In this document: positions 1 through 12,945 of the stretch, piece by piece | Layout of the letters: each line of letters opens with the position of its first letter | How positions within the stretch are numbered: position 1 is the stretch's first letter | Assembly (NCBI GenBank): GCA_007258455.2 | Contig: VDFB02262570.1 | Span: 1-64,000, forward strand | DNA length: 64,000 bases | Direction of reading: 5' to 3' | From: Sequoia sempervirens | Taxonomy: Eukaryota; Streptophyta; Pinopsida; Cupressales; Cupressaceae | Notes under the pieces: generated by a model | Seen by the model: the letters and a program-made list of their open reading frames with translations, nothing else | The model's database searches: none | What the model was told of the DNA's origin: nothing | Made by a program: the position numbers and the translations under genes

Positions 1-430
1 CATTGAGATCAACAATCTAAAAGCAATTCCAAGCCCCATGAGCATTACATATTGTGGGTACATTTTACCTTGCAAAATATAATGAGGGCTATTTGATTAT
101 ATTTTAAATTAGTGGTGGCAACTAAATATTATAGAGTTTACCCCTTAATCCATAGATAATTTCCACTCTCGGACCCCTACTTTTCCATAAGAGTTTTTTT
201 TTAAAAAATAGAAGGATTTTCCATCATAATTAATGTATTTTACTATTATTTTCTAAGATTCTCTAATATTTTCTACAAAATTTTAATGATGGAAAATATT
301 GCCAATAAAATTAATATTTAAAAAAAAAGGAAAGATTCACCAATAGAAATTAATATTTTTTCCGTTTAATCAAATATTCGCCAATATTTTATATCTTTTC
401 TTGAGGGGGGGTTCTTAAAGTTATCATTGT
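1..430. other. AT-rich flank, nothing recognised
   Basis: Very AT-rich sequence with homopolymer runs and short words such as AATATTTT repeated. I see no coding similarity, RNA gene or clear repeat boundary. It borders the truncated 3' end of the LINE remnant that follows. Confidence 0.5.
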
Positions 431-2361
431 TCCTTGCACCATAGGTTTAACCCTAATAGCTAGGGATTTTGTAATGATTTTTTAGGTGTTATGAAGCGTT
501 ACAAGACGCCAACTAAAGATAGTGTCCTCAATTTTTCCTTTAGGAAGAAGTTTGATTATGCCACCATTAATGCTCAGACCTAAAGATCATTGCTTAAAGG
601 CCTCCAGATATAAGCAATAAAAATATTTCTTAATATGGTGTCATATAGCTAAGTAGAATTCTATGGGAAGCTCATCATTGCCTAGAATTTTATAAGTGGC
701 CATGGAGAAAAGATAATTATCCAACTCTTTCAAAGAAATGTTTATGTCTAGGTATCAACTATAATCAGAATCTATTTGGTTAGGAATATAAACTCTAACA
801 ATATCCTTAAGGTCTTGTTGAATATCCTATCATTGATCATCTTTGAAAAGATCTTCATAAAATTGTTTAAATAGATTACATATCTCAACAAGATTAGAAT
901 GATGAGTATCAAATTCATCCCTTAGAGCACCAATTATTTATTTTTGTGTTTATAATTGAGATAATTAAAAACATATTTAGTGCCTTTGTTTTCTTCTTTT
1001 ATCCAATGAAACCTAGATTTTATTTTAGCCCCTTGACCTTTGTAATGATAGGATCAACATTGAGAAGTTTTTTGGCATTAGCAAGTTTCCCATGGAGGGA
1101 TTTTTCCTTATGTTTTCATTTCCAAGCCATTTATTTTCCAAAAGAGCGAAGGAAATTTTTAAATTAAGTAATGACAACACACCACTAATCAATCCAAGTA
1201 TCTCCTTCAATAGGTTTCGGTAAATAATTCCAAATCCCCTCAAGGGAAACCAAACAAAGAGTACTTTTTTATGTGAGAGACATTAAGCTTAAAGGGGAGA
1301 GAATTGTCAATATTTGAATTTTGGGGCAAGAAAAATTTGTGAACAATGAGATAATGATCTGAAAGGGTAGAGGAATAGTCCACTTGAACATACAACCCCA
1401 ACGAATCATGAACCAACAACAAAGTGAGAGAAATATAAGACATGTCTAACCTACTCAATTTTTGTCTCCTCCCATTCTATAGTTGGACTAAGTAAACCAA
1501 TTTTTAGAATGGATAGCAAATTTATCATGAATAGGATCAACCACTGCCAATGAGTTTTGACAAAACAACCAACTATCAAATTCATCCTTGCTAATATTTT
1601 TCTATTTATACCAGTTGTGATCTTGAGGATGTTCTACCATGTTACATTGTTGAATTAGGTAAATTATTGACCATCCACTCCCAAAGTTGAATTAATTATT
1701 TAGTAAAATTGAAAGCATAAATATAACAAATCCAATAAGTTGTCCATTGACAATGGTAAGAACCCAAACACAACTATGGGATGAGTCTTCACCCTTATCA
1801 ATGACATAATTTGAATCCCATGACAAAATCTTAATTGCAACACTACCTTTTCCATCCAAATGAGAAGTATGTTAAAAAGTGGCATCTCTCCAAACATCAC
1901 ATAAAGATGTCTCAAGTTTAATGTTACTAAGCTTGACTTCTTGGAGGAATAGATCATCGAGCCTTCATTTTATAATCACCTCTTTTACTTTATACTTACA
2001 ATGAGGGTAGGGAAATCTGCCTAACATTCCAAGAAAGGAGTTTAAGATTTATGATGAGGATTAGAATAATCATCATCCTGAGTTAGCACATTGAAGATAT
2101 TATCAAGAGTAATTTCTTGTTCCTTGCACTCACAATATTTAAGGGTGGAAGAAGGAGATTTGGATCTATGACAAGAGTAAGAAGGATTAGAGGAGTCACA
2201 ATAACATGGCTAAGGAGAGGAGTGATGGGGAAGGGAGAAAGGATCACAAACAAAGGGTTTAGAAGAAGAAGGAGAAGATGAGGAGGAGGTTTCATGAGGT
2301 GAAGAGCAAGAAATGGGAATCTAGGGTAATGGCCAAGTGGATCTTTCCTCTTTCTTACCAA
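430..2361 (-). mobile_element. Decayed L1-type LINE (ORF1 tail, endonuclease, start of RT)
   Basis: On the minus strand the translated pieces follow the order of a plant L1-type non-LTR retrotransposon. About 2,361-2,040 gives a Ser-rich stretch that may be the end of ORF1. About 1,960-1,240 gives apurinic-endonuclease pieces, read in several frames: LQEVKLSNIKLE, GKGSVAIKILSWDSNYVIDKG, CNMVEHPQDHNW, ISKDEFDSWLFCQN and STLSDHYLIVHK. About 850-670 gives the N-terminal side of the reverse transcriptase (LDNYLFSMATYKILGNDELP), and about 600-480 gives INGGIIKLLPKG followed by a decayed WRLVTLHNT block. There are many stops and frameshifts, and the RT catalytic block is missing, so the copy breaks off near 430. 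The family call rests on this ordered set of motifs; the exact ends are uncertain. Confidence 0.8.
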
Positions 2362-2637
2362 TCTCCACCCATTTGACTAATAATAAACATTGCCTTAGCT
2401 TAAATATCTAGTAGTGCCAATTCTAATTTAAATAATAACAATCATCCTAATTTAGTCAAACATTTATTTTTCTATTGCTTAATTTGGATTGATCCAAATT
2501 TAACATCTAATTATATTATATTTGTTATATAATTGATCCTTGTATTTTGATATATTTAAATTAAGATTTCAAGTTTTAGAAATCAAAGATGATTAAGATC
2601 TAATAATATAAATTTATGTTAATAATAATAAAAAAAT

Positions 2638-2803
2638 TGTTAAATTGTCGGTATTGGCATGGTGTGATAGTTTATTGGTGGCATTGTTGTTCTTGCCACC
2701 AAGGTTCAAACCCCATTGGGGTGGTATTGTTGAATGGTTGTATCCGGTTCATAGCTCTAGTCAAAAGTGTTTACCCCTTGAATAAAAAAAAAAATGTTAA
2801 ATT
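2638..2803 (+). repeat. Target-site duplication flanking the SINE
   Basis: The nine bases TGTTAAATT occur at 2,638-2,646 and again at 2,795-2,803, directly after the A-rich tail. Direct repeats of this length on both sides of a short element with a poly-A tail are the usual mark of LINE-driven insertion. The locus is AT-rich, so a chance match is possible but unlikely at exactly these two positions. Confidence 0.7.
2647..2794 (+). mobile_element. tRNA-derived SINE
   Basis: A 148-bp element with the two internal RNA polymerase III promoter boxes of tRNA-derived SINEs. The A box is TGGCATGGTGTG at 2,655-2,666 and the B box is GGTTCAAACCC at 2,703-2,713, about 36 bases apart. It ends in an A-rich tail (2,781-2,794) and is flanked by a 9-bp TSD. 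The body between box B and the tail (TGGGGTGGTATTGTTGAATG and onwards) is unrelated to tRNA, as expected for a SINE. It has no coding capacity and would have depended on a LINE for movement. It is not a functional tRNA gene, because no cloverleaf can be drawn. Confidence 0.82.
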
Positions 2804-2997
2804 AAATTGATAATTTTAATATTCTTGTGATGTCTCTCTAAAAATTATAATAAATCCCACAAATTAAAGATGATTTATAGCCTAAAAATTTTAAAAATGG
2901 GTCTAAGCCCTTTTATTGATTATTACTACAAATTGGAAGATGGCAATACATGTTATTATGAATTGTATTCATTTTGATATCAATTTATCGTGCATAG

Positions 2998-3205
2998 TCA
3001 TAACATATTTTATAATTATAGCTTATATACAAGTCTAACATTAATACCATATATATATGAACAATTTCTTTAGTGATAACAATTTGATCTACCATTGTAT
3101 TGTAATTAAAAAATATCATTATTTTTTTGAGATGAGTAGATATAATAAAAAAATCGCTTGTTGTATAGTATTACATAGGGAGGTAATACAACTCCTATGC
3201 AAAAA
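2998..3205. repeat. Diverged dispersed repeat, copy 1
   Basis: Aligns by eye with 7,255-7,450. Shared words include ACAAGTC(T/C)AACATTAATAC, ATTTGATCTA and TCTTTA(G/A)T, in the same order and orientation. The copies differ by many substitutions and small indels. No coding sense is visible. It is probably a fragment of an old mobile element, of unknown type. Confidence 0.5.
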
Positions 3206-3249
3206 AAAATTCTCCCACTACAATTTTGTTCAAAATGGATAAATTTTAT

Positions 3250-4550
3250 ATGAACTTATATATTCTTGACCCTTATGGATGTAATGGCAAGGTTTGTTTT
3301 GTATAAAAGTGTACTAAAATGCAAATGACTTGTAAAAATTCAACCAAACCCTACCTACAAAACCTATCAAATCAAACTAGCAAACTTGTAAAACTAAGAT
3401 TAGATCAAGACAAAGGGCCACTAGGTGTGTCAAAATATGAGTAAGAATTTTAGAGCAATAATAAATGAAATTAAAACACACAATTCAAAAATCGAACTCT
3501 AAAATGTGTGCAAACCTCTAATTGAGTGAACAACTAGATTGTTCATGTTGTAATGAATTAGATGCTCAAATTATCACACGATATTTTTGTAATGTATTGA
3601 TAATTTTGTGTAGATTTTCTTCATATGTGGATTGAGGAAGAAAAGGTAGATTCATAGGTTTTTCGATGAGAAGATGAATAGTTGAGATAATTTCACTTGA
3701 TTTAGAAACTTAAGTTTGTTTTTCCTATTTTTGTTTTAAAATTGATTTGCATTAACTTTGATTTATTTTATGATTGAATGAGTGGAAGAGAGTGACTTTT
3801 GAAAATGGCATGTTGAGAGGATAATTAATTAATTACATTGTATGGAGTTTATCAATGGAATTGACTAATTAATTAATAGTAAGTTATTAATTAAATATGA
3901 AGTGATGCACGTAATGCTCCACCATGGAACACATGGGACATTAGCTCAAATACATGGATAATTTATTTTTTGAAGTACAAGATATAAATACTTAAGAACA
4001 TTAATGCAATTAGGCACACTAGGTCTACACATGATGTCCCATCACAACGTGAAATTACACAAGCAAAAGACTAACATCCCACACATACTTGACCTATTAG
4101 GAGTGTTGGAAACACTTACGAGACTAATCATGAAGGGTTCCAACCTTCTCTAGCCTTCACAAGACTAGAAGAACAATATCCCCAACCCTAGGTTTGACTA
4201 TTGGGTCATTTCAGAAGGTTGCACACAAAATTATGTAAGAGATGATAGAAGTCCTCAATGATGGCACTTGAGAACTATGTGAAGGTACTAATAAGACCTC
4301 AAGACTATGGTGAACAACTTTCATTTACAATTTTTTCCCAAATGAGGACCCAAAAACTAGAGGAAAGATCAAGTTCAAAGTTAGAGAAAATTTGACTAGG
4401 TTTTGAAGGTTCAAACAACCAAAATGACCAGAACAAAAAATGCACAAGGAATAAAAAACATAAAAAATATTTTTCAGTGAAATTAGGCTTAGAAAACCTC
4501 TACCTATTAGTGGTTAAGAGGGTTTACATTCTATCTTTTGTATGGGAATG
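3250..4550. other. Intergenic, nothing recognised
   Basis: AT-rich sequence with no convincing coding run, RNA gene or repeat. Segments such as 3,820-3,900, rich in TTAATTAATTA, look like decayed repeat DNA. Confidence 0.4.
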
Positions 4551-4745
4551 AGGTCGCCCAAGCATTGGAAGAGGCCTCCCAAATAGTGTGTCAATTTTTT
4601 TAGTTTTTGGCCTACCAAAACTAGGCCAATCCCATTGATAACCAAGCCACCAAAAAATGCTATAGGGCTGCCCAAAATTACCAGTCCGCCCAAACAAAGT
4701 TTGACAAGACCGCCTAATTACAACACCAGACTGCCCAACTATGAA
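4550..4745 (+). repeat. Cluster of degenerate CCGCCCAA-like words
   Basis: About eight related words occur within 200 bp: GTCGCCCAAG near 4,552, GGCCTCCCAAA near 4,571, GGCCTACCAAAA near 4,609, AAGCCACCAAAA near 4,644, GGCTGCCCAAAA near 4,668, GTCCGCCCAAA near 4,685, GACCGCCTAA near 4,709 and GACTGCCCAAC near 4,730. The spacing is irregular (17-40 bp), so it is not a simple tandem array. No function is assigned. Confidence 0.5.
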
Positions 4746-7250
4746 ATTTGACTCTTATGTTCATTTGAAAAACCAAATGAAGTGTTCCTAAGTTTATTTT
4801 ATCTCTTCCACATCATGATAATGAAAAAAATAAGGCAATCGTGCTTGGTTTCAACATTGAGACATGTAAATGAAACAATACTCTTCTCTACTTTCCAAAT
4901 TTACATATATCTCCAAGAGAGGTTTCTTATCATCAATATTAAAATTATATGAATAAAAAAATTTAAATAAATGACTTGAACTTGAAATAACATGGTGCCA
5001 ATTTGTTCCTCGATCCACGAACCTCTAGTCCCCAATGGTGGTTCCACACCACCTGACCATGTGATACCTGTAGGCTCACCCCACCTTGCTAGGAGATAGT
5101 CACAAGACCCAAACACTCACACACACAATACACATGGGGAGAGGGGTATATAGTCACACAAGACACATAGAATACAATGTATATAATGATGCAATTATAC
5201 CAATACCAACATAGCAAGGATTCATGATATCTCTTTAGGTGCTACTCAAAACTACTCTAGGACTAGATGTTAGAGAGCTAATTAGAGAGTTTCATCATGG
5301 TGCTCAAAGGAATAACATCATGTATAATCTATTACTCCTCTCATATGGATGAGGATACTTGACCTTTCAAGATCCAAGCTCCTTGAGCTGGCATGCCTTC
5401 CCAAACATCCTTAGTCTTTTCAAGCACTCAAGGCATGAGAGGGGTATATATTATCTTGATTAGTTTATTACCCTTATTTCATTAGTTATCATTTGATTAG
5501 ATGACTCCCCACCCATTATCAACCTACTTACCACTTTGGGTTGAGGACACATTGGGAGCCACTCCTCTAACCCTCTCTAATACCTATGTCCTAAGCTCAT
5601 CATACCCTCCAATAAGTGCATGACACAAAAACCAATACAAAATCCATCTTTTCCAAATTCAATGATGTTTTCCCATAACATCAATTATCACAATTCATGA
5701 AGTACCTTCTTTTTAAAATATTAAAAAATGCTCATTTTGAAGAAAAAAATTCAATTTTTTACAAGGAAAAAGCTAGGTTTCCCCCAAATCCACCATTGAA
5801 ATTTCATCAAGAATACCCTTTGGTGGAAAAAGTTCCCAACATCATTTTTAAGCTATTAAACATGCATTTTACCCAATTCCCCAAAAATTGGGCATTATAA
5901 CCCCGTATTTTTTAAAATTCTCAAATTTTAAATAAATCTATCTATTTAATCAACCAAATTAGAAAATGACATGAGATGGGAGGATTCTACACTCCCTTAA
6001 TCCATTTCCTATAAAAAAAATCGAAAGAAAATTATCAAATGAATTTAAACAATCAAAATGCCTCAATTTCTCCCAAAATTTGAAATGATGATCACGTCAA
6101 AAACACCAAACAAGAGCTCATACAAACCAGCATGCGCACTTCCTTATCGATTCCTATCCCAACAAGTCTAACCTTGTCGAATTCTGCCACCAATTGCAGT
6201 CCCAATCAATAAATCTCTAAAAATGCTCAAAACAAGGTTTTTCTCTCCCAATTTCTCTCACAAAATAACATAAAATAAAATAAAATTCCTTTTCTCCTTT
6301 TTACCCTTTTTCAAAACCCAATATAAAATTAATAAAATTCATATTTTCCCATTTGTTAATTTAAAACTCCCTCAAATATACCCACAAATTCAATTCATTT
6401 CTAAACATCATTCAACATATAATTAACCATTAAATCCATTTAAGCATAAAACTGAATTAATTTTATGGAAATTAGAATTTAAATAAATTAACACACACAC
6501 TTTCATTGGGCTTCCATCGTAGAGTTATTGTATCAGGAATCATACCAAATCCGGTCAACATGGGTAAGATAATAGGGAGTTGCACTTGAATCGAGTACAA
6601 CAGGTAAGGCTAATAAATTGGTCACTGTGATATCTCTCATATAACTATTGTCAGGGAATGACTCAGACTTGTGAAGCTAGGTTGAAAAATTCTATGTACA
6701 TGTATCCACTCAACACATGTCAAGTGTACTTGTGTATATACATAATAGCCAAAGCGCGTAGAATTCTCGAACGGGGTATACAACATAATCATAAAATACT
6801 CATCTAGATATACTTGTACATAATCATAAAAATAAAACAACATAATCTATCATAATATGACCATAATATAATTGTATTCAAGGGTGCATCCAAAATTGAT
6901 GCCAATACAAAATAATGATGCTATGAATAATCTTAAATCAAATATATAGGTATAAGCATATGATTGAATCCAAAATATGTACTAAAGATCGCAAACATGA
7001 GAGGCACTATATGATGTTAGTGGATAAAGGTGGGAATTAACTAATTAACAATGATTAATTAATTAAGAACTAGCTAAATAAGTAATGCGATTTATTAGTT
7101 AATGGAATGTGATAATATGGTGTTAACTAATTAATTAATCAATCAATCAATGTGTTGATATTAAAGTGAATTGGCTAAGATGAATTAATGTGTAAAATCA
7201 ACAATAAAGTGATGAAAATTAGTTGTCTACACATAATATGGCTATTAAAT
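4746..7250. other. Intergenic, possible decayed LTR material
   Basis: No coding homology was recognised. The stretch at 4,980-5,460 has somewhat higher GC, with words such as GGTGCCAATTTGTTCC and a CACACACA run, resembling LTR or leader sequence of an old retrotransposon. I could find no paired copy or termini. The remainder is AT-rich and unremarkable. Confidence 0.35.
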
Positions 7251-7254
7251 AATT

Positions 7255-7450
7255 CACGAAAAATAATCATAGCCTATAAACAAGTCCAACATTAATACTA
7301 TTTATCCACTTCCATGTAGATATGAGCAATCTCTTTAATTGTAATAATTTGATCTAATATCAAATTATCATTAAAAACCATCATTTTTCTTACTTTGTAA
7401 TAATTTTATGTATTATATTGAATAGAGAGATGATGTGATATATGCCAAAT
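7255..7450. repeat. Diverged dispersed repeat, copy 2
   Basis: Partner of 2,998-3,205: both contain AAGTC(C/T)AACATTAATAC, then a GAGCAATCTCTTTAATTGTA-like stretch, then ATTTGATCTA, in the same order. The extent on either side cannot be set by eye. Confidence 0.5.
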
Positions 7451-9200
7451 TTGTCCATACCTAAACATTTTAAATGATAAAAGAAGTATCTATAGATTTG
7501 ATCAAAAGTTTTTTTTATTATTTCATTAATATTTTAAAAAATATTTAATTAATTTTCTTAAGTGTTTGATTTTCTAAACAAGTTAAAAATACTGACTCCT
7601 TCAAATTAGATGTCCATTATATTTGTCAACTTATTATTACTTTTAATAAAAAATAATAATATCCCAATATGAAAACACCCAATGAAAACTACTTCATCAA
7701 GATTTAATATATTTGTGCCTCACTTTCTCATCCATTTTAACCTACATTTCATTTCCAAAATATTTTCTCTAACAATTCCACTTTTTCTTTTTGAAGTATC
7801 TAGGTACTTAGGAAGCCACATGTACTTCATAGGTTTCATTTTTTCCCTTTTTCTTTTCAATTCAATTTTCCTTAAATGGAGACAATATGTTTGACTAATA
7901 TAATTTATTCTATTATTTTATATCCTAACAACTATTAACTTTTTTGAAAATTTCAAAACTTACCTTTTTCAAATGTATGTACATTTTAGTGGAAGCTTAA
8001 TGAGGAACATAATGAAAAGTGGTACCATATGATTATAATAATTTGAGTACCTCTTTACCTGCCTAGAGGGAACCCCATGTGAGCACTTGACCTGTTATTC
8101 AATTGATAAGCATGGTCCACCAATCTTAGGGAAGAAGGAAGAAAAGGACATTTACTTACCATAATTCAAGATATTTTATTGAATTGGCATACATTCTTTG
8201 TCTAGGTAACCAAGATTTTGTATTCGAGTACAACTTGAGATCACTTAAACTTTACACAAGAGACCAAAATTTGGTGTCATCAAGGATGATGAGTGTCGGG
8301 GAGATGTCACTAAAATTATTTGAAAAGGTCATACGGAGGTCAAATTTCATGATTACTCCATGCTTCAAAAATCAAACAAAAATATATAATTTAGAATTTT
8401 TATTATTTTTCAATTCTTTGTGCCTTTATTTAATACCCCAATCTTTGAAAATATTGTTGTGCCTAAGAAAAATAGGCATATATATATATATATATAAGTG
8501 ATGCAATAATCAATTTTTATATTCATTATGATGGCTTATTTCAATGATTTTAAAGTAAATTATATGTCTATTTATTTTTTAAATGATGTATGCATGTATT
8601 ATATACGGATATAATAATAATATTGCAATGGTGAAAAGTATACATTTAATATTTTTATTGTTTAGGTTTTATTTTGTGTAGATATTCTAAATATAATTGT
8701 AATTTATAATTTTAAATGATTTGACGTTTTCATCGGTTCTATTTTTATTTAACTCTTAAAAATAAAAATTGAACTTAAGTATTGTTTAGCTCTTAGGTTA
8801 TCAATTTGTATCTTCAAATTGAATTCATAACATAATTTTGAATTTCTCTTCGAGATAAAGTTGACTTAATTTTAATTAGTTGTTATGTTTTGACCTTGCA
8901 TCAAAACTTTCAAATCATGTGTGTAACCTTTGTATGTAAAATGACATTACCCTAGGTTATTATGCATCAATTGTCCATCATTTGAATGCTCTTATAATCA
9001 CTCATCACTTAGATTCACTCACTTCTAGCCTTGTGCCTCTCAGAATCGTGCTTGCCTCTACCATAGTATCACTTTACATCAACATATTTTGATTGCATCA
9101 CTTCTTTGTCAACCAAATCCAAAAACCGTAGTTTTTGAACTAGGTTCATTGCATCACCCTTTTGCATCCATGTTCATATTACAAGTTTGATGCAAGAGCA
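7451..9200. other. Intergenic, nothing recognised
   Basis: AT-rich, with a short TATATATA run near 8,480. I see no recognisable domain, RNA gene or element terminus. A 105-codon open stretch at 8,184-8,501 has no familiar motif and looks accidental. Confidence 0.4.
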
Positions 9201-9905
9201 TCTAAGGTGCAAGAATAATCTTCCATCACCAAAAAACATTTTCTTTCACATTTATTTATAAGTTAATGTGCTAATCTTACATTCATGATCATATGCTTTT
9301 TATAACCTGGTTCTTATATCAACGTTAGTTCATAATCACTATTTTAGTTGTGGCAATTGTATGAGCTTTGTAAAAAATAGGGTAACATTTCTAAGCTCAT
9401 TCATACCAGGAAGCTTTATGGTATGAACCATATCTAGATCTACTACATATTTCTCACCACATTCATTCTAAAAAGGTTCCCTACTACACACTACCATGAT
9501 ACATGTTTCATCTAGCATTGAGTTTTGTGCCACCTTGCAATCGATGCAAATCACTCCAAAGGCTAATAATCACTATATAAACAACATTCAAGATCATCTA
9601 GAAGGAAATTAGTAGGTAGTTGATGGTAGACAACTTACTCTAACTCACATACTGATTAAAGAGTTTGGTGGCAAAATGAGAGTTTTCTATTGGAATATGT
9701 CATATGAGAATTTTGTAACTCACACGTTGTCCCCGTGTATCTATGAAGGCCAATACCTTATGCTAATCTCACTCTAGTAGATTGTAATGTCATTCATGAT
9801 TATGAATCAATAATACATATTTATGTTACAAACCTTCTATCCATGACTTTATTAGATGTTATCAAAGCTCAATTTTGCATCTCATGAAGGTTAATGGTTT
9901 CTATT
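9200..9905 (+). mobile_element. Copia-like 5' LTR end and leader, interrupted
   Basis: A TATA box (TATATAAA, 9,574-9,581) is followed about 280 bp later by TGTTATCAAAGC at 9,857-9,868. That word resembles the initiator-tRNA-Met primer-binding site (PBS) TGGTATCAAAGC seen in other elements of this window. This is the arrangement of U3 promoter, R/U5 and PBS of a copia-type retrotransposon. The 5' terminus of the LTR was not found; 9,200 is only a guess. Leader sequence continues to about 9,905, where the LTR of an older gypsy element begins, so this element was hit by a later insertion. Confidence 0.5.
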
Positions 9906-11639
9906 TGTAGTACCCCTTTGATTTCCTTATGTTTTTAGATAGTGTGTTTTTACTTTGATAGACTATGATACTATGTTGTTATTTGATCACTGACATTGGA
10001 GCGATGATGGTTTTTATATTCAGATGTGATGGTACACTATATGGATGTTTAATGTTTATGTTATGCTTTCTAGTTAGCATAGTTGTTTATTTGAGTTGAT
10101 ATTGATATATGCTCATATGTAGTTAATTGATATTTAATTCCGTCAGTTTTGTTGTGACACTGTATTGGTGAAGGGAATGGGATTGCATCACTCGCAAGCG
10201 CCCTATGATTCCACAATTTTCTCTTCACGGTGTGTTTGATTCATGCTATATATACATGTATGACATATGTTTGATTGCAGGATTGCAGGTACATGACATC
10301 GATTCCACCTAGATTCACAGGTTTGAGCGTGTCCATTGCCCAACAGAATAGTTGATTGGGAGATAGTAACGGGGTTTCCTTGTCAAACTACAACCTTAGT
10401 CACAGTGTGTCATCAGTCTTTGTTTGGTATGTTTTGTCGTTATGTTGTCCACATTTACCTTGTCATTTATTTATTTTGCAAGGTTTGTTTTCTGGAAATT
10501 AATTTTAAATTAATGTTTTAAAGATCTTAGAGATTATTTAATTAATTAAATTTAATTATTTTGTAAAGTAATTTAATCCTTGTGATTAAAATTATTATAT
10601 AAAGTAATTAAATTAATAAGATTAAATTTATTTAGAAATTATTATGTGAATTTGACTTATAAATTACATAAAATAGATAATGTTAATTTGTGAAGTTTGA
10701 ATTATTAAAATAACATAAATTTCTTGTAAATATCAAAAGGGAAATATCTGAGTTGGTTAAAAAGATATTTTAATTTTGACATGTGTGTTAGAAAATTTAT
10801 TAAACACTCTTGTTGAAAATTTATTCTTGGAGAGAATTTTTGCAATAACTGAAAGAGGTAAGAGGTTACTTCACGGGAATGGTAAAGATATTTTTGTAGA
10901 AATTGTTGAAAATTTGAGAAGGAAGCTCTCGGGAAGTTTCTGGGCTCTGGATTTTGGTTTTCTTCTTCTAGAAAAGTGAAATCTTGGAGGAAGCTTTGAC
11001 AAAATTGGAATCTACAGGCAAAGCTTTACATCAAACATCACTTCCTCAAGCTTCTGGATACAGGTTCCTTTAATTATTTTTATTATTTTGCAAATTGAAA
11101 GATTGTTTGTACAAAAGAATTTATATTTGAGTAGAAGCTTTTAATTATTTTGTAAATTTGTAAGGCTTCTATGTTTGGAAATTTGTTGTGAATATTTTAG
11201 TGCTTCTATAGAAAATTTTATAGTGAAATCAAAGAACCTCTATAGAAAATGGATTCGAAAATCTTCCTATTTAAAAATTGGGGAAAATCTTATTTGTATT
11301 GGAAAGATCTTCCTGTAGAAATTCATTTAAATTTGTTTTCCCAATTAGTTTTATTTGGTTAGGAAAATTAGAAAACCTCTGTGAAATTTTGTAAACATTT
11401 CCTGTAGAAAGCTTATGTGAAAATAATTTATCCTCCTGTAGAAATTTTATTAAAAATTAGCCCATTTGAAGCAAATATATTTGATATATATTTATACATA
11501 TCCTGTATATATATATATATGCACCATTGGTTTGAGGTTCTTGTAGAAATATTTATTTGAAGAAACGTTGATTTGAATTCCATACAGCGATATCTAAATA
11601 TCGCAGGTTTTATTCAATTAAAAAAAAAATTAGAAGGTT

Positions 11640-11770
11640 TTTTTTTTTTTTGGGGGGGGTGCAGGGGCTACCCCCACAACCGTCCCATAAAGGGAAATGG
11701 TTGTGGAGGCAGTTGGAGTTGCCTATGCCAACACAACCACGACCCATATGGGCAGGCTGTGTAAGCAGCC
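11640..11770. other. G-run followed by an imperfect hairpin
   Basis: A run of T then eight G, followed by CCACAACCGTCCC and GGGAAATGGTTGTGG, which can pair (CCACAACC with GGTTGTGG, CCC with GGG). It lies inside the long gypsy LTR. It may be an RNA structure or a decayed insertion; I assign no function. Confidence 0.35.
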
Positions 11771-11836
11771 CCAACAAACCATAAACCCGTCCACCCACTT
11801 AATTCATATTTGGTTTTTATATTAATTTTAAGGTTT

Positions 11837-11839
11837 TTA

Positions 11840-11914
<75 letters not shown>

Positions 11915-12040
11915 ATATATATGTATATATGTATATAAGTGTATATATATTTATTAAATATATATATGCATATATATGTATATATATATATTTATATTTA
12001 AATATATATATATTTATATTTAAATATATATATGTTTTTA
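11837..12040. repeat. TA dinucleotide microsatellite
   Basis: Roughly 200 bp of almost pure TA repeats. The later part is interrupted by GTGTATATAT, ATGCATATAT and TATATTTA variants. It sits within the gypsy LTR. Such tracts change length quickly and are prone to assembly error. Confidence 0.9.
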
Positions 12041-12639
12041 AATTATGATTTGGAAAATTTGTAATTGGTATTAAAAATTATTTAAATATATTTTTAAAAT
12101 TAGATGCATGCAAATGCATGAAGTAGATTATTTTAAAAGGTATAATTTAAAAGAGAAAATTGATTTTAAAATAGATGTAATTGGGAAATTGATTTAAATA
12201 TTTACATTTAATTTCTTGATTATTTGTAAATGATATTGCTTAAAGGTAGATTAATTTAAGCAATGAATTATTGTTTTCAAAATAAGATTTAGGAAATCCT
12301 AATAGTAGATTCATATCTTGCTTGAATTTACCTATTTAAATTGTGATTTCTTCTATTTACTTTTTGGGGGAAATTGAATTATTGTATTTGTAAGTCTTCC
12401 AGATGTTATTTTATAAAGGGAGGGTTGTTGTGACTTGTAATTCAGCCTTTTATTTTCCTTGGGTAGTGCACTTGATTATACTTCAGTTTATCACCCAGTT
12501 ACTACGAACGGAGATGTGTTGTCTCTTGCTTTATGGTTGGACATTTATTATTGGTTTTAGTGCATCGTGTTTACCCTTGGGATTTGGTTTAGTTCCTTGT
12601 GTTGTGGGGAGTGGCTCTCTATGGGGGCCAGCACACAAA

Positions 12640-12945
12640 GTGGTGCCAGGGTAACTTGTGTGAGAGTTTAGTTAACTCAGTGAAAAATAAATAAATGAAT
12701 TAGGGGAAAGGGTAGTTTAAAACATTTAACTTGTTAATTATGCCTCGTTCATGGACTTGAGGGTTTGTATAGACTTGGGATGAGACAAGAAGGCCTGGAA
12801 TGGCAAGATCATTATCTTGTCTCTTTGAAAGATAATTGATTTTGCATTGGATTGCATGTGGGGCTGGGAGTCATGAGAGGCTACCAGGGTAACCCAAGAT
12901 GGGGGTCGGGGCCTAGGAAGATTCGCCAGGGTAACCCATGCAACT
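12640..12945 (+). repeat. Three copies of CCAGGGTAAC in the gypsy LTR
   Basis: CCAGGGTAAC occurs near 12,646, 12,885 and 12,926, the last two about 40 bp apart and each continuing CCCA. The surrounding sequence is GC-richer than its flanks. This may be a small repeat in the transcribed part of the LTR, with no function assigned. Confidence 0.45.

Noticed and set aside
2647..2794. Functional tRNA gene
   Set aside because: Only the A and B boxes resemble tRNA; there is no cloverleaf, and the A-rich tail and TSD show a SINE.
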